From Hydrogenophaga sp. (lineage in GTDB: Bacteria; Pseudomonadota; Gammaproteobacteria; Burkholderiales; Burkholderiaceae), in contig JALOSH010000007.1 of the NCBI GenBank assembly GCA_025458545.1, positions 1 through 19,174 on the forward strand: a stretch of DNA of 19,174 bases, written 5' to 3'. Every line of letters starts with the position of its first letter. Position 1 is the stretch's first letter. Below, one piece after another: positions 8,835 through 18,246 of this stretch. The notes beneath the pieces were generated by a model. That model saw only the letters and a program-made list of their open reading frames with translations. It did not search any database and was not told the DNA's origin. The translations under genes were made by a program, and so were the position numbers.

Positions 8835-10136
8835 TCAGGGCTGACGCAAGGCACTGGCCCAAGCGCCCGGATCGGCCAGTGCTTGCAAGGTCTGGGCGGC
8901 CGGCGCCTGTCCCTCGAGCCTTGCGCGCAGTGGTTTGACCGCCACCATGCCCTCGGCCAACTCCTGCTCACCAAAAATGAGTGCGTAGCGGGCCCCGCTG
9001 CCATCGGCCTTCTTGAACTGGGACTTCATGCTGCCCATGCCCTCGGCGCCGCCAGCATGCATCTGCACGCTCACACCCTGGCGACGCAGGTCGCGCAGCG
9101 CCCGCATCACCTGGGGCAAGGCGGCGGCGTCGGGCACCACGGCATAGGCGTCGGGCACCGGCTGCGCGGGCAGCTTCCCCTGCTCTTTCAAGAGCTCCAG
9201 GATGCGCTCCATGCCCAGTGCCCAGCCCACAGCGGGTGCTGGCTTGCCACCGATCTGTTCGAACAGGCCGTCGTAGCGGCCACCGGCACACACCGTGCCT
9301 TGCGAGCCCAACTGGGTGGTGACGAACTCGAACACCGACAGGTTGTAGTAGTCCATGCCGCGCACCAGGCGCGGGTTGATGCGGTAGGCCACCCCTTGAG
9401 CGTCCAGCAGGGCGCGCAGGCGATTGAAGTGGTCCAGCGACTCCGGCCCCAGGAAGTCCATGAGGTAGGGCGCTCCGTTGACCATCGCCTGCATGGCCGG
9501 GTTCTTGGTGTCGAGAATGCGCAGCGGGTTGCTGTGCAGGCGGCGGCGAGCGTCTTCGTCCAGCTGGGCGGCGTGTTGCTCCAGGTAGGCGATCAACGCA
9601 GCACGGTGCGCCAGGCGCTCGGCTGGTTGCCCCAGGCTGTTGATTTCCAGCTCGATGCCCTGCAGGCCCAGCTCGGCCCAGAGGTCGCAGGCCAGCACGA
9701 TCAACTCGGCATCCACATCTGGCCCGGCAAAGCCCAGCGCCTCGGCGCCAAACTGGTGGAACTGCCGGTAGCGCCCGCGCTGCGGTCGCTCGTGGCGGAA
9801 CATCGGCCCCATGTAGTACAGCCGCTTGCCACCGTCGTACAGCAAGGAATGCTCGACCGCCGCGCGCACCACCCCAGCGGTGTTTTCCGGGCGCAGCGTC
9901 AGTTGCTCGCCGTTGAGGCGGTCCTCGAAGGAATACATCTCCTTCTCGACGATGTCGGTCACCTCACCCAGGCCGCGAACGAACAGTGCGGTCGGCTCCA
10001 CGATGGGTGTGCGCAGGTTGCGGTAGCCGTAGCGCTGCATCAGCGCGCGCAGCCTGTCCTCCAGCCACTCCCAGTGAGCGGACACGGGGGGCGCAATGTC
10101 GTTCATGCCTTTGACGGCACTGAGTTTTTCTGCCAT
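8835..10136 (-). CDS. hisS: Histidyl-tRNA synthetase
   Basis: HisRS charges tRNA-His with histidine. The 433-residue product has the class II motifs in order: the N-terminal GMNDIAPP (10-17), motif 2 [16 protein letters not shown] (113-128), the histidine-binding segments RGMDYY (259-264) and AGGRYDGL (284-291), and motif 3 GWALGMER (304-311). A C-terminal anticodon-binding domain follows (about 335-430), with the typical AHxxGAxxMxSQFKKADxSGAxxxLIxG layout. Unlike the shorter hisZ product at the left of the window it retains this domain and the intact active-site signatures. The ATG at 10134-10136 is used. It lies 53 bases after ispG and 50 before yfgM, as in E. coli. Confidence 0.97.
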   Translation of the reverse strand: MAEKLSAVKGMNDIAPPVSAHWEWLEDRLRALMQRYGYRNLRTPIVEPTALFVRGLGEVTDIVEKEMYSFEDRLNGEQLTLRPENTAGVVRAAVEHSLLYDGGKRLYYMGPMFRHERPQRGRYRQFHQFGAEALGFAGPDVDAELIVLACDLWAELGLQGIELEINSLGQPAERLAHRAALIAYLEQHAAQLDEDARRRLHSNPLRILDTKNPAMQAMVNGAPYLMDFLGPESLDHFNRLRALLDAQGVAYRINPRLVRGMDYYNLSVFEFVTTQLGSQGTVCAGGRYDGLFEQIGGKPAPAVGWALGMERILELLKEQGKLPAQPVPDAYAVVPDAAALPQVMRALRDLRRQGVSVQMHAGGAEGMGSMKSQFKKADGSGARYALIFGEQELAEGMVAVKPLRARLEGQAPAAQTLQALADPGAWASALRQP

Positions 10137-10189
10137 GGGTGATGTGCGTTCGGCGTTCAGCGTCTGAGAGCGGGCAGGCCGCCCAGCGC

Positions 10190-11470
10190 TCAGCCCGGAA
10201 CCCCGAACTTTTTCTCGATGTAGTTTTCGACAATGGTCTGGAATTCGGCCGCAATGCCCTCACCGCGCAGCGTCATGGCCTTCTGCCCGTCGATGAACAC
10301 CGGGGCCGCGGGCGCTTCGCCGGTGCCGGGCAGGCTGATGCCGATGTCGGCGTGCTTGCTCTCGCCCGGGCCGTTCACGATGCAGCCCATCACCGCCACT
10401 TTCATGCTCTCCACCCCGGGGTAACGGGCGCGCCAGACCGGCATGGACGACCGCAGGTAATCGTCGATCTGCTTGGCCAGTTCCTGGAAGGTGGTGCTGG
10501 TGGTTCGGCCACAACCCGGACAAGCCGTGACGCTGGGCACGAACATGCGCAGGCCAAGCGACTGCAGGATTTCGGAGGCGATCACCACCTCTTGTGTGCG
10601 CGGCTCTCCGGGCTGCGGCGTGAGCGAGACGCGGATGGTATCGCCAATGCCTTGCTGCAGCAGCACCGACAGCGCGGCGGCCGACGCCACCGTGCCCTTG
10701 GTGCCCATGCCGGCCTCGGTCAGGCCCAGGTGCAAGGGGTTGTCGCAGCGCTGTGCCAGCGACTGGTAGACCGTGATCAGGTCCTGCACACCACTGACCT
10801 TGCACGACAGCGTGATCTGCTCGCGGCGCAGACCGATCTCTTCGGCTTTGCGGGACGAATCGAGCGCCGAGGTGATCAACGCTTCGTACATCACCTGGCG
10901 GGCATCCCAGGGCTGGGCGCGCTGCGCGTTGGTGTCCATCATGCGGGCCAGCAGATCCTGGTCCAGACTGCCCCAATTCACGCCGATGCGGATCGCTTTG
11001 TCGAGTCGCACGGCGATCTCGACCATCTGCCCGAACTGGCGGTCGCCCTTCTCGCCCTTGCCGACGTTCCCGGGATTGATGCGGTACTTGGACAGGGCCT
11101 CGGCGCAAGCCGGGTGGTCGGTCAGCAGCTTGTGGCCGTTGTAATGAAAGTCGCCGATCAGCGGCACGCTGATGCCCATGCGGTCGAGCTGGTCGCGGAT
11201 GTGGGGCACGGCCGCAGCCGCTTCGTCGTTGTTGACGGTGATGCGCACCAGTTCGGAACCCGCCAGCGCCAGTTCCTTGACCTGGATCGCGGTGCCGATG
11301 GCGTCGGCGGTGTCGGTGTTGGTCATGGACTGCACGCGCACCGGTGCGTCGCCCCCCACGGTGACGCGGTTCGAACCCCAGGCCACCACGCTCTGGCGGG
11401 ACCGGCGCGGCAAAGCACCGCCGAGGGGAATGGGAGCGGTCGATTCCAGGGTGGTGGCGGCAATGTCCAT
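10190..11470 (-). CDS. ispG: 4-hydroxy-3-methylbut-2-en-1-yl diphosphate synthase IspG (GcpE)
   Basis: IspG reduces 2C-methyl-D-erythritol 2,4-cyclodiphosphate to HMBPP, the penultimate step of the MEP isoprenoid pathway, using a [4Fe-4S] cluster. The 426-residue product begins its TIM barrel with [13 protein letters not shown] (44-56). The cluster ligands appear as CPGC (C317, C320) and GCIVNGPGE (C363 and E370). The length is longer than E. coli IspG (372), mainly through an N-terminal extension and small insertions such as the segment around 131-147; longer forms are common in betaproteobacteria. The ATG at 11468-11470 begins 2 bases after the rodZ stop, so translational coupling is likely. 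hisS follows. Confidence 0.97.
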   Translation of the reverse strand: MDIAATTLESTAPIPLGGALPRRSRQSVVAWGSNRVTVGGDAPVRVQSMTNTDTADAIGTAIQVKELALAGSELVRITVNNDEAAAAVPHIRDQLDRMGISVPLIGDFHYNGHKLLTDHPACAEALSKYRINPGNVGKGEKGDRQFGQMVEIAVRLDKAIRIGVNWGSLDQDLLARMMDTNAQRAQPWDARQVMYEALITSALDSSRKAEEIGLRREQITLSCKVSGVQDLITVYQSLAQRCDNPLHLGLTEAGMGTKGTVASAAALSVLLQQGIGDTIRVSLTPQPGEPRTQEVVIASEILQSLGLRMFVPSVTACPGCGRTTSTTFQELAKQIDDYLRSSMPVWRARYPGVESMKVAVMGCIVNGPGESKHADIGISLPGTGEAPAAPVFIDGQKAMTLRGEGIAAEFQTIVENYIEKKFGVPG

Positions 11471-11472
11471 GG

Positions 11473-12405
11473 CTACTTCACCTCAAAACGGGCCACGCTG
11501 TTGCGGGCATAGGGCATCACGTCAAACGGCCGGCCACGCACCGTGACGCGGGCAGCATCGGCACGACCCAGCACCACCGAATAGGGCGGCGCGGTGGAGA
11601 ACTCGATCAGGTCGCCCGTTTTCAGCATCCGCTGCACCACCACACGGCCCGAGCCATTCACCACCTCGACCCACGAATCTCCGGTCGCGACGATGCTCAA
11701 CAGGCTGCCCGGTGTCGGAACCTGCGTCGCCGTGTCGGCCGACGCCACGCTGCTGGCGGGCGCCACCTCGGAGACCTGCGGTGCGGTGGACAGGATGGCG
11801 GCGCTCGGTGATGCGCCGAGCGGGACTGTTGCCGCGGCGACCGCAGCCTGTGGCACCGCTGGCGGTTCGGTCGGCAGCACGGCGGGCACCGGCTCGCTCA
11901 CGACCGTCGACGCGTCGGTGGCGCTAGCCGGCGCTGGCGCCTTGGTGGCCAGCGTTGACAGCTGCACATTGGGCATGAACACCAGAACCAAAGCGCCCAT
12001 CAACAGGGCGATCGCGCCCAACACCGCGGGGCGGGACAACCAGCCCATGGGGTTCATCGGCGCCGGCTCTTGCGCGTGCTTGAACGGGGTGTTGATGGCC
12101 TGGGGTGAGTCGCCGAGCTGGGGCTGGTGGCCCAGCGGTATCTGCTCGAGCACGGGGGCGGGATCGATTTTCAGTTGCCGACAGGCGCTAGAAGCGAGTG
12201 CGCGGGCGAACGTCATGTCGGGCAGCTCTTCGTAGCGCCCCGCCTCCAGCGCCTCCAGCTTCTTGACCGGCACCTTCAGCGCTGCGGCCAGCGCAGCGAT
12301 GTGAAGACCCGCCGCTTCGCGCGACTGGCGCAGCAGCACCGGTCGGGAGACCGGTGCTTCGGCCGCCGACGCCGCAGAAGAGGACACGGATCGGGAATCA
12401 CTCAT
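11473..12405 (-). CDS. rodZ: RodZ-like cytoskeletal protein (HTH, transmembrane, DUF4115)
   Basis: RodZ links MreB filaments to the cell-wall elongation machinery. The 310-residue product has an N-terminal helix-turn-helix domain (about 22-85, [23 protein letters not shown]), one transmembrane helix (about 127-144), a low-complexity periplasmic linker rich in Ala, Pro, Val and Ser (about 150-230), and a C-terminal DUF4115 domain (about 235-308, containing [13 protein letters not shown] and LKTGDLIEF). The start is ATG 12403-12405, with GGAG 7 bases upstream; it overlaps the end of pilW by 8 bases. A 48-codon in-frame upstream extension lies inside pilW and is not like RodZ. The pilW-rodZ-ispG order matches related bacteria. 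DUF4115 with the N-terminal HTH makes RodZ the best call. Confidence 0.9.
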   Translation of the reverse strand: MSDSRSVSSSAASAAEAPVSRPVLLRQSREAAGLHIAALAAALKVPVKKLEALEAGRYEELPDMTFARALASSACRQLKIDPAPVLEQIPLGHQPQLGDSPQAINTPFKHAQEPAPMNPMGWLSRPAVLGAIALLMGALVLVFMPNVQLSTLATKAPAPASATDASTVVSEPVPAVLPTEPPAVPQAAVAAATVPLGASPSAAILSTAPQVSEVAPASSVASADTATQVPTPGSLLSIVATGDSWVEVVNGSGRVVVQRMLKTGDLIEFSTAPPYSVVLGRADAARVTVRGRPFDVMPYARNSVARFEVK

Positions 12406-13252
12406 CAAAAGCTCCGCGCTGGTAGGAGGCCCATTGGCGCGACTGCGGATATCGGCGCGACAGTTGCTGGGCCAATTGCTGCTCGACCTCCAGGTTGCGC
12501 AGGCGGCGTTCCACCTTGATGCCCAACCAGAGGGTTTCGGCGTTGGCAAACTCGGAGTTGTTCAAGCGCCGGATGTAGAACTGCGCACGGCTGAACTCGC
12601 CGCGCCGGAACAGCAGCGAAGCGAGGTTGTAACCGGTGATGGGGTTGGCCGCGTCGAGCTCGTAAGACCTGGCGAAACTGCCTTCCGCTTCCGACAGCTG
12701 CCCCATGCGGGTCTGGCAGACGCCTTTGGCCATGAGCGTCTTGGCCTGACCGCCGTACACCGGGCTGGCCAGGGCGCGCGTGAACAGATCGACCGCTTCT
12801 TTGTGGCGATCTTGCTGACAGGCGAACCAGCCATAGTTGTGCAACGCATCGGGATCGCGCGGGTTGATCTGCAGTGCGCGCTTGAAGCTGTCCTCGGCCA
12901 GTCGGCTGTCGTTCAAGCGCATGTACACCAAGCCGCGCAACACGAAAGCAGGGCCGTAGTTGGGATCGGCCACCAGCGACTGCTTGATCTCGTCCAGCGC
13001 CACCGAAGTCTGGCCATTCTCGAAATAGCCCGAGGCCAGTTCCAGTCGCAGGCGGGCACGTTTGCGAGCCTCCGGCTCGTCGGACTCGGTGACCGGTTCG
13101 CTGGTGGAAGCGCCGACAGAGGAGGCGCCCGCCGCGCACCCGGACATCGAGACCGACAACGACAACAAGGCGGCCAGAGCGAACGAGGTCCAGACCACGG
13201 ATGTCACGGCCAGGCGGCGCCCGGCGGAGTCCGATGCAAGCGGTTGTGTCAT
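12398..13252 (-). CDS. pilW: Type IV pilus biogenesis TPR lipoprotein PilW/PilF
   Basis: PilW (also named PilF) is an outer-membrane lipoprotein that helps the type IV pilus secretin PilQ assemble. The 284-residue product has a signal peptide with a twin-arginine-like but probably Sec n-region ([11 protein letters not shown]) and a lipobox MSGC, so the mature protein would start at C39. From about residue 65 to 265 it is a run of TPR units, for example [20 protein letters not shown] (99-118) and [19 protein letters not shown]. The ATG at 13250-13252 overlaps the rlmN stop as ATGA, and its 3' end overlaps rodZ by 8 bases, indicating tight coupling. E. coli lacks a full gene at this spot but pilF/pilW between rlmN and rodZ is typical of Pseudomonas and Burkholderiales. 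Confidence 0.9.
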   Translation of the reverse strand: MTQPLASDSAGRRLAVTSVVWTSFALAALLSLSVSMSGCAAGASSVGASTSEPVTESDEPEARKRARLRLELASGYFENGQTSVALDEIKQSLVADPNYGPAFVLRGLVYMRLNDSRLAEDSFKRALQINPRDPDALHNYGWFACQQDRHKEAVDLFTRALASPVYGGQAKTLMAKGVCQTRMGQLSEAEGSFARSYELDAANPITGYNLASLLFRRGEFSRAQFYIRRLNNSEFANAETLWLGIKVERRLRNLEVEQQLAQQLSRRYPQSRQWASYQRGAFDE

Positions 13253-14409
13253 ACCTGTTTGTCCTTGGCTTTGCTCTGGGAAGACCCCACAAAACGGATC
13301 GGCTGCTCAACCACCCGGCGCTCGGCCAAACGGCGCGCGGCATCGGTGCGGTCCAGCACATCGCCCGCGAGTTGACCACATGCCGCATCGATGTCGTCGC
13401 CCCGCGTCTTGCGCACCGTGGTGACCACGCCGCCCGCGTTGAGAATTTCACCAAACTTCAGCACCACCGAACGCGGCGAGCACTTGAGACCTGAGTCCGG
13501 GAACGGGTTGAACGGAATCAGGTTGATCTTGCACGGCACGCCTCGGCCACCGTGGGTCTTCAGCAGTCTGAGCAGCTGTTGCGCCTGCTCGGGGCGGTCG
13601 TTCACCCCATCGAGCATGCAGTACTCAAAGGTGATGAAATCGCGCGGTGCGGTGGGCAGGTAGCGCAGACAGGCATCGAGCAGCTCGGCCAGCGGGTACT
13701 TGCGGTTCAGCGGCACCAGCGAGTCGCGCAATGCGTCTTCGGGCGCGTGCAGTGACACGGCCAGCGCCACCGGCACGTCGCGCGCCAGGCGGTCGATCAT
13801 GGGCACCACGCCCGATGTGGACACCGTCACGCGGCGCCGCGACAGGCCGTAGCCGTGGTCGTCAAGCATCACACGCAATGCAGGCACCAGCGCGCTGTAG
13901 TTCTGCAGCGGCTCGCCCATGCCCATCATCACGACGTTGGTGATGACGCGCTCGTTCTTCTTCAGATGCTTGCGCAAGAAGTGTTCCGCATGCCAGAGCT
14001 GCGCGAGGATTTCCGCAGTGGTGAGGTTGCGCGAAAAGCCCTGGTGACCGGTGGAACAGAAACGGCACCCCACGGCGCAACCGGCCTGGGATGAAATACA
14101 AAGGGTTCCCCGATCTTCTTCGGGAATAAAAACGGTCTCGACGGCGTTGCCGTCGCGCACATCGAACAGCCACTTGATGGTGCCGTCGGCCGAGTCCTGT
14201 CGTGAGAGCACGGGCAGGTCGACGATGGTGCACACCGCCGGGAGCTTTTCCCGCAGGCTCTTGGCGAGATCGGTCATCTCGTCGAAGCGCGCAGCCCCTT
14301 TTTGATGGATCCAGCGAAACAGCTGGACAGCGCGAAAACGCTTTTCGCCCAGCTGTTCGCAATAGGCGGCCAAGCCCTCGAGATCGAAGTCGAGCAGGTT
14401 GACCGTCAT
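13249..14409 (-). CDS. rlmN: Dual-specificity RNA methyltransferase RlmN (radical SAM)
   Basis: RlmN adds a methyl to C2 of A2503 in 23S rRNA and of A37 in some tRNAs. The 386-residue product contains the radical SAM cluster motif CAVGCRFC (C111, C115, C118). C104 (seven residues before the first cluster Cys) and C344 (in [10 protein letters not shown]) line up with the two mechanistic cysteines of E. coli RlmN, C118 and C355. [10 protein letters not shown] (161-170) and VSLHAP (218-223) are the expected SAM-binding segments. The ATG at 14407-14409 has no clear ribosome binding site. It is 19 bases after ndk and overlaps pilW by 4 bases. The family member Cfr is excluded by the ndk/rodZ context and the RlmN-like N-terminal domain. 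Confidence 0.96.
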   Translation of the reverse strand: MTVNLLDFDLEGLAAYCEQLGEKRFRAVQLFRWIHQKGAARFDEMTDLAKSLREKLPAVCTIVDLPVLSRQDSADGTIKWLFDVRDGNAVETVFIPEEDRGTLCISSQAGCAVGCRFCSTGHQGFSRNLTTAEILAQLWHAEHFLRKHLKKNERVITNVVMMGMGEPLQNYSALVPALRVMLDDHGYGLSRRRVTVSTSGVVPMIDRLARDVPVALAVSLHAPEDALRDSLVPLNRKYPLAELLDACLRYLPTAPRDFITFEYCMLDGVNDRPEQAQQLLRLLKTHGGRGVPCKINLIPFNPFPDSGLKCSPRSVVLKFGEILNAGGVVTTVRKTRGDDIDAACGQLAGDVLDRTDAARRLAERRVVEQPIRFVGSSQSKAKDKQV

Positions 14410-14428
14410 GTCATGTTGTTCGCGCGGA

Positions 14429-14854
14429 TCAGCGCGAGTACACGTTCATGCCAGGGAAGAAGAAGGCCACTTCCACGGCAGCGGTTTCGGGGGCGTCGGA
14501 GCCATGCACGGCATTGGCGTCGATGCTGTCGGCGAAGTCGGCGCGGATGGTGCCGGCGGCGGCCTTCTTGGGGTCGGTGGCGCCCATCAGGTCGCGGTTC
14601 TTGGCGATGGCGCCCTCACCTTCCAGAGCCTGGATCATCACCGGGCCGGAGATCATGAAATCCACCAGATCCTTGAAGAAAGGACGCTCCTTGTGCACAG
14701 CGTAGAAAGCCTCGGCTTCGCGGCGCGACAGGTGGGCCATGCGGGCGGCCACAACCTTCAGGCCAGCGGCTTCGAATCGCGCGTAGATCTGGCCGATGAC
14801 ATTCTTGGCGACAGCGTCAGGCTTGATGATGGAAAGGGTGCGTTCGATGGCCAT
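14429..14854 (-). CDS. ndk: Nucleoside diphosphate kinase
   Basis: Ndk transfers the gamma phosphate between nucleoside triphosphates and diphosphates through a phosphohistidine. The 141-residue product is the standard length, begins [14 protein letters not shown], and carries the active-site segment NAVHGSD (114-120) with catalytic H117. RNRDLMG-type and GTIRADF (101-107) motifs bind the nucleotide. The ATG at 14852-14854 is chosen because AAGGA lies 6 bases upstream and the product then matches the family exactly; an in-frame upstream start 17 codons earlier lacks support. It is the first gene of the compact ndk-to-purA array and has its own candidate promoter. rlmN follows by 19 bases. Confidence 0.98.
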   Translation of the reverse strand: MAIERTLSIIKPDAVAKNVIGQIYARFEAAGLKVVAARMAHLSRREAEAFYAVHKERPFFKDLVDFMISGPVMIQALEGEGAIAKNRDLMGATDPKKAAAGTIRADFADSIDANAVHGSDAPETAAVEVAFFFPGMNVYSR

Positions 14855-14913
14855 GGTGTTCCTTGAATTTATGGGTACTGGAGGGTTTTTTGCGGGTTTC
14901 CACAAAGCCCCTG

Positions 14914-14919
14914 ATTCTA
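14914..14919 (-). promoter_or_regulatory. Candidate -10 box for ndk
   Basis: TAGAAT on the minus strand, 60 bases before the ndk ATG, in the only AT-richer stretch of the 116-base rluB-ndk gap. Initiation about 7 bases downstream would leave a leader of about 52 bases, which includes a small imperfect hairpin (GGGCTTT...AAACCC, 14894-14910) and an AAGGA ribosome binding site. Possible -35 sequences (TTTGTT at 15 bases or CTTTGT at 16 bases) are weak. Confidence 0.4.
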
Positions 14920-14932
14920 CATTGACCGCATG

Positions 14933-14972
14933 AAAACAAAGGGATGCCAGCCCTCAGACCGGACTTCCGGTC
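14933..14972 (-). terminator. Candidate terminator downstream of rluB
   Basis: An inverted repeat (GACCGG at 14957-14962 and CCGGTC at 14967-14972, tetraloop AAGT in the transcript) begins inside the rluB stop codon. It is followed by a second weak stem (AGGG/CCCT, 14940-14954) and then a T-rich run, TTTGTTTT, in the minus-strand transcript. Together these resemble an intrinsic terminator separating rluB from ndk, though the strong stem is not directly next to the T-run. Confidence 0.4.
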
Positions 14973-16263
14973 AGCGTCCGCCACCGCCGCCGGTGCGGCG
15001 GCGACCAGCACCCGGCGGACGTTTGCGTTCCTGCTCGCGCTGTCGCTGCAAAGCGTCCTGCCCGATGTAGCCGAACGAGGTTTTCATCGGGTCGGGCTGG
15101 CCCGAGCCACCCTGCCCTGCGGCCTTGCCACCCCGCGGCTTGCCCGCTGGAGCCGCAAACATGCTGCTGCGCCGGACGTCTGGCGTTTCGCCACGGCTTC
15201 CGGGCGGGTTGCCGAACGAGCGACCGCCGTTTTTCGCGGCAGACTTGGGCGCAGGCTTGGCGCGCTGGGCCGGGTGGCGACCACCAGGGCGCGCGCCGCG
15301 CTCGCCGCCGCCGCCCACTGCGGGCATACCGGCTGCGCTGGTCAGGCGGTCGATATCGCGCTGGTCCAGCTCGACCCACACCCCCCGCTTGAGACCGCGC
15401 GGCAGCACCATGGCGCCGTAACGGATGCGGATCAGGCGGCTCACCGCATGACCCACGGCCTCGAACATGCGACGCACCTCGCGGTTGCGACCCTCGCCAA
15501 TCGTCACGCGGTACCAGCAGTTGGCGCCTTCGCCGCCGCCGTCTTCGATGCTGGCGAACTGCGCCACGCCGTCGTCGAGCCTGACACCGTCGAGCAAGCG
15601 CTGCTTTTCATCGTTGGACAGCGCGCCCAGCACGCGCACCGCGTACTCGCGCTGCAGGCCAAAGCGCGGGTGCATCAGGCGGTTGGCCAGTTCGCCCGAA
15701 TCGGTGAGCAGCAACAGACCTTCGGTGTTCAGGTCCAGCCGACCAACCGACTGCCACTTGCCCTGGTACAGCCGTGGCAGACGTCGGAACACGGTGGGGC
15801 GGTTCTGCGGATCGTCATGCGACACCACTTCACCGGCAGGCTTGTGATATGCCAGCACGCGCGGGGGCGGCGGCGTCATGCGCACGCGCACCGGCTTGCC
15901 GTTGACCTTGATCACATCGCCAAACTGGATGCGCTGGCCGATGTGAGCCGGCTCCGCATTGACAGAGATGCGCCCCTCCAGGATCAATTGCTCCATCTCC
16001 AGCCGCGAGCCCATGCCGGCCTGCGCCAGCACCTTGTGCAGCTTGGGCGATTCGGCCTGGGGGGCAAGCACACGTTTGGTCGGCAGGGGCAGGTCTTTCT
16101 CCTGCTCGGCGTCGAACGCGCCACTGACCACCTCGTCGAAGCTCAGCGCTTCGGGCTCGCGAACTTGGCGGGGCGCGGCCGCGCCAGCTGGCGCCGCTGC
16201 GGCTTCGGTCACCGCTTCAGGCAACGACTCAGGCGGGTTGTTCGGGTTGGGCACCGGTGTCAT
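14971..16263 (-). CDS. rluB: 23S rRNA pseudouridine synthase RluB-like, with long low-complexity tails
   Basis: RluB makes pseudouridine 2605 of 23S rRNA. The 430-residue product has an Ala/Pro/Glu-rich N-terminal extension (1-65), an S4 RNA-binding domain (about 73-120, [14 protein letters not shown]), and the RsuA/RluB catalytic core, with [16 protein letters not shown] (172-187) supplying catalytic D177. The family motif [15 protein letters not shown] (258-272) follows. From about 315 to 430 there is a basic, Gly/Arg/Ala/Pro-rich tail ending in [16 protein letters not shown] and a polyglycine end. The start is ATG 16261-16263 with AGGA 7 bases upstream; it overlaps scpB by 35 bases. RluE and RsuA are alternatives within the family, but the scpB-rluB pairing and the long tail favour RluB. 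Confidence 0.92.
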   Translation of the reverse strand: MTPVPNPNNPPESLPEAVTEAAAAPAGAAAPRQVREPEALSFDEVVSGAFDAEQEKDLPLPTKRVLAPQAESPKLHKVLAQAGMGSRLEMEQLILEGRISVNAEPAHIGQRIQFGDVIKVNGKPVRVRMTPPPPRVLAYHKPAGEVVSHDDPQNRPTVFRRLPRLYQGKWQSVGRLDLNTEGLLLLTDSGELANRLMHPRFGLQREYAVRVLGALSNDEKQRLLDGVRLDDGVAQFASIEDGGGEGANCWYRVTIGEGRNREVRRMFEAVGHAVSRLIRIRYGAMVLPRGLKRGVWVELDQRDIDRLTSAAGMPAVGGGGERGARPGGRHPAQRAKPAPKSAAKNGGRSFGNPPGSRGETPDVRRSSMFAAPAGKPRGGKAAGQGGSGQPDPMKTSFGYIGQDALQRQREQERKRPPGAGRRRTGGGGGR

Positions 16264-16954
16264 GGTTTTCCTGTGGAGAAGCGGCCAGCGACGGTTCGTC
16301 GAGAAGCAAAGGGGTGGATGGGTCGGCAGCGGCAGACCCGGATTCCACCGCGTCGACCCGCTCCGGAACGTCGCCAGGTTCTGCCTGGAGGCTGTTCGAG
16401 AGGGATTCAAAATCCAGCCGATCGAAGGCGGATTCTTGAACTTCGCTGCCTTCCAGCGGCGGCAGTTGGTCGAGGGAAGCGATGCCCAGGTCGTCGAGGA
16501 ACTGGCGGGTGGTGGCAAACAAGGCCGGACGACCCACGGTTTCACGGTGGCCGATCACCTCGACCCAGCCACGGTCTTCGAGCTGCTTGAGGATCAGCGA
16601 ATTGATGGTCACGCCGCGGATGTCTTCCATGTCGCCGCGCGTCACCGGCTGCCGGTAGGCGATGATGGCCAAAGTCTCCAGCGTGGCACGGGTGTAGCGT
16701 GGCGGTTTTTCGGGGTGCAGTCGGTCCAGGAATGGCCGCAGTTCGGGACGGCTCTGGAAGCGCCAGCCACTGGCCACCTGCACCAGTTCGACGCCGCGCC
16801 CGGTCCACTCCAGCTGCAGGTCGGCGAGCAGGGATTTGATGGTGTCGGGCGCCACTTCGGCGTCGAACAGCACCCCGAGCTCTCGCACAGAGAGCGGTTG
16901 CGGCGCACATATCAAAGCCGTCTCGAGGACGCGGCGGGCATCCGTGGTGTTCAT
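16229..16954 (-). CDS. scpB: Segregation and condensation protein B
   Basis: ScpB is the kleisin-associated winged-helix subunit of the SMC-ScpAB condensin. The 241-residue product has two winged-helix domains. The first (about 5-80) contains [10 protein letters not shown]. The second (about 85-160) contains the signature [20 protein letters not shown] (87-106), [19 protein letters not shown] (114-132) and [18 protein letters not shown] (141-158). An acidic, Ser/Pro-rich tail ends the protein. The ATG at 16952-16954 gives the family start [15 protein letters not shown]; no good ribosome binding site is seen. Longer in-frame readings upstream lack family similarity. Its 3' end overlaps rluB by 35 bases, a widespread scpB-rluB association. 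scpA is not next to it. Confidence 0.95.
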   Translation of the reverse strand: MNTTDARRVLETALICAPQPLSVRELGVLFDAEVAPDTIKSLLADLQLEWTGRGVELVQVASGWRFQSRPELRPFLDRLHPEKPPRYTRATLETLAIIAYRQPVTRGDMEDIRGVTINSLILKQLEDRGWVEVIGHRETVGRPALFATTRQFLDDLGIASLDQLPPLEGSEVQESAFDRLDFESLSNSLQAEPGDVPERVDAVESGSAAADPSTPLLLDEPSLAASPQENHDTGAQPEQPA

Positions 16955-17161
16955 CGCTGGTGTCTGTCTAAAGCCGGTCAGCCGGTCCGTGCGGGTGGAG
17001 CAGCCAGCGTCGGAGATGGCACACCGCAGAGGCGTGCCGGACCACCGGACGGGACGCAAACTCAAAGCCACGGGCGGAGGAATCCGGGTGGGGCGGTCAA
17101 AACGATCGGGAACAATCGCAAGCGGGCGCCCTGCGAGGGCATTTGCAAGGTCGGAGTGGCC
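16955..17161 (-). other. Intergenic region rluD-scpB, no gene recognised
   Basis: The longest gap in the window (207 bases). It contains a short strong hairpin (GCCCT at 17128-17132, AGGGC at 17136-17140, 3-base loop) 21 bases past the rluD stop, without a following T-run, and TTGACC on the minus strand (17096-17101) that resembles a -35 box but has no matching -10 at the right spacing. No tRNA, small ORF with a ribosome binding site, or repeat was seen. Confidence 0.5.
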
Positions 17162-18151
17162 TCACCCCAACGAAGTTTCATTGTAATGGAGCCCGGCTGC
17201 GGCCAGCGCTTGCACAAAATCGGCTGGCGGAGGCGCCTGAAACGACAGGCTTTCGCCCAGCACCGGGTGCAGCAGGCGCAGACGGGTCGCGTGCAGGGCC
17301 TGCCGGTGCATGCCCAACACGGGTTTGCCGCCGTACAGGGTATCGCTCACCAGCGGGTGCCCCAGCCAGGCCATGTGCACCCGGATCTGGTGGGTGCGCC
17401 CGGTGTGCAGCTTGCAGGCCAGCAGGCAATGTGTCGGGCTGCCGTCCAGCAGGCGGATGGTGGTCTGTGCCGACTTGGCGCCGCTGGCCTCGGGCCGCAA
17501 CACGGCCATGCGCAGGCGGTTGTGGGTGTCGCGCCCCACGGGCTGGTCCACGCCCTGCTCTGGAGCGCCCTTCCAGGCGCCATGGGCCAGCGCGAGGTAC
17601 TCGCGGTGCACCTCCCTCGCGGCGATGGCGCGCACCAGGGCGTCCATGGCCGCGCGGCTTTTGCCCACCAGCATCAGGCCCGAGGTGTCTTTGTCGAGCC
17701 GGTGCACGATGCCGGCTCGGGGCAGGGTGGCCGCAGCGGAATGGTGGGCCAGCAGGCCGTTGAGCAGTGTGCCGCTCCAGTGGCCCGCTGCCGGGTGCAC
17801 CACCAGACCGGCAGGCTTGTGGATCACCAGCAGATGGGCATCTTCAAACACCACGTCAAGCGCCATGGGCTGGGCAACGAAGGCCATGGCTTGCTGGGTG
17901 GGACGCAACTCCACCTGCAGTTGCTCGCCCACCTGCACGCGGGCAGCGGGCTTGCGCAACGGTGCGCCCCGCGCCTGCACGGCGCCATCGGCCATGAGCT
18001 GCTGCAGATACGAGCGTGAGAATTCGGGAATCAGGCGCGCCAGCGCGCGGTCGACCCGCCATCCATGCATGTCGGAGGGGATCTCGCAGATGCGGTTTTC
18101 GACCTCCTGCAGCGCCTCATCGCCCAGGCCGTCGGCATCTCTGGCGTCCAT
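17162..18151 (-). CDS. rluD: 23S rRNA pseudouridine synthase RluD
   Basis: RluD makes pseudouridines 1911, 1915 and 1917 in helix 69 of 23S rRNA. The 329-residue product has an N-terminal S4-like domain (about 29-85, GWRVDRALARLIPEFSRSYL) and the RluA-type catalytic domain with HRLDKDTSGLMLVGKSR (150-166), catalytic D153. HTGRTHQIRVHMAWLGHPLV and DTLYGG follow as family motifs. The start is uncertain: ATG 18149-18151 is chosen because the protein then begins just ahead of the conserved region, but a GTG at 18182-18184 or a TTG at 18245-18247 also read in frame, and none has a clear ribosome binding site. It is divergent from bamD, a pairing kept in many proteobacteria, but is followed by scpB rather than the usual yfiH/pgeF. 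Confidence 0.93.
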   Translation of the reverse strand: MDARDADGLGDEALQEVENRICEIPSDMHGWRVDRALARLIPEFSRSYLQQLMADGAVQARGAPLRKPAARVQVGEQLQVELRPTQQAMAFVAQPMALDVVFEDAHLLVIHKPAGLVVHPAAGHWSGTLLNGLLAHHSAAATLPRAGIVHRLDKDTSGLMLVGKSRAAMDALVRAIAAREVHREYLALAHGAWKGAPEQGVDQPVGRDTHNRLRMAVLRPEASGAKSAQTTIRLLDGSPTHCLLACKLHTGRTHQIRVHMAWLGHPLVSDTLYGGKPVLGMHRQALHATRLRLLHPVLGESLSFQAPPPADFVQALAAAGLHYNETSLG

Positions 18152-18196
18152 CGGCAGGGCCCCGATCCCGGGGCCACCCGCCACACCCCCCGTCGA

Positions 18197-18202
18197 TATA
18201 AT
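18197..18202 (+). promoter_or_regulatory. Candidate -10 box for bamD
   Basis: A perfect TATAAT in the 95-base gap between the divergent rluD and bamD starts, 45 bases before the bamD ATG. The preceding 17 bases lack a good -35, the region being GC-rich (CCACCC...). GAAGG about 10 bases before the ATG is the likely ribosome binding site. The same AT-rich patch read on the other strand (TTATAT) could serve rluD. Confidence 0.45.
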
Positions 18203-18246
18203 TTCCGAGCTCAAATCCTGTGTTCCCGTTGTGAAGGTACGCCTCA

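Noticed and set aside
12406..12549. Upstream in-frame extension of rodZ (48 codons)
   Set aside because: It is a frame-shifted reading of the pilW 3' end; the ATG at 12405 has GGAG and a family-like start.
14855..14905. Upstream in-frame extension of ndk (17 codons)
   Set aside because: The shorter ATG start has AAGGA 6 bases upstream and gives the standard 141-residue enzyme; the extension overlaps the likely promoter leader.
16264..16545. Upstream in-frame extension of rluB (94 codons)
   Set aside because: It runs inside scpB in another frame, has no similarity to RluB, and the ATG at 16263 has an AGGA ribosome binding site.
15959..18019. A 686-codon open frame on the plus strand opposite rluB, scpB and rluD
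   Set aside because: It spans three conserved minus-strand genes and shows only reverse-complement composition; no recognisable domain.
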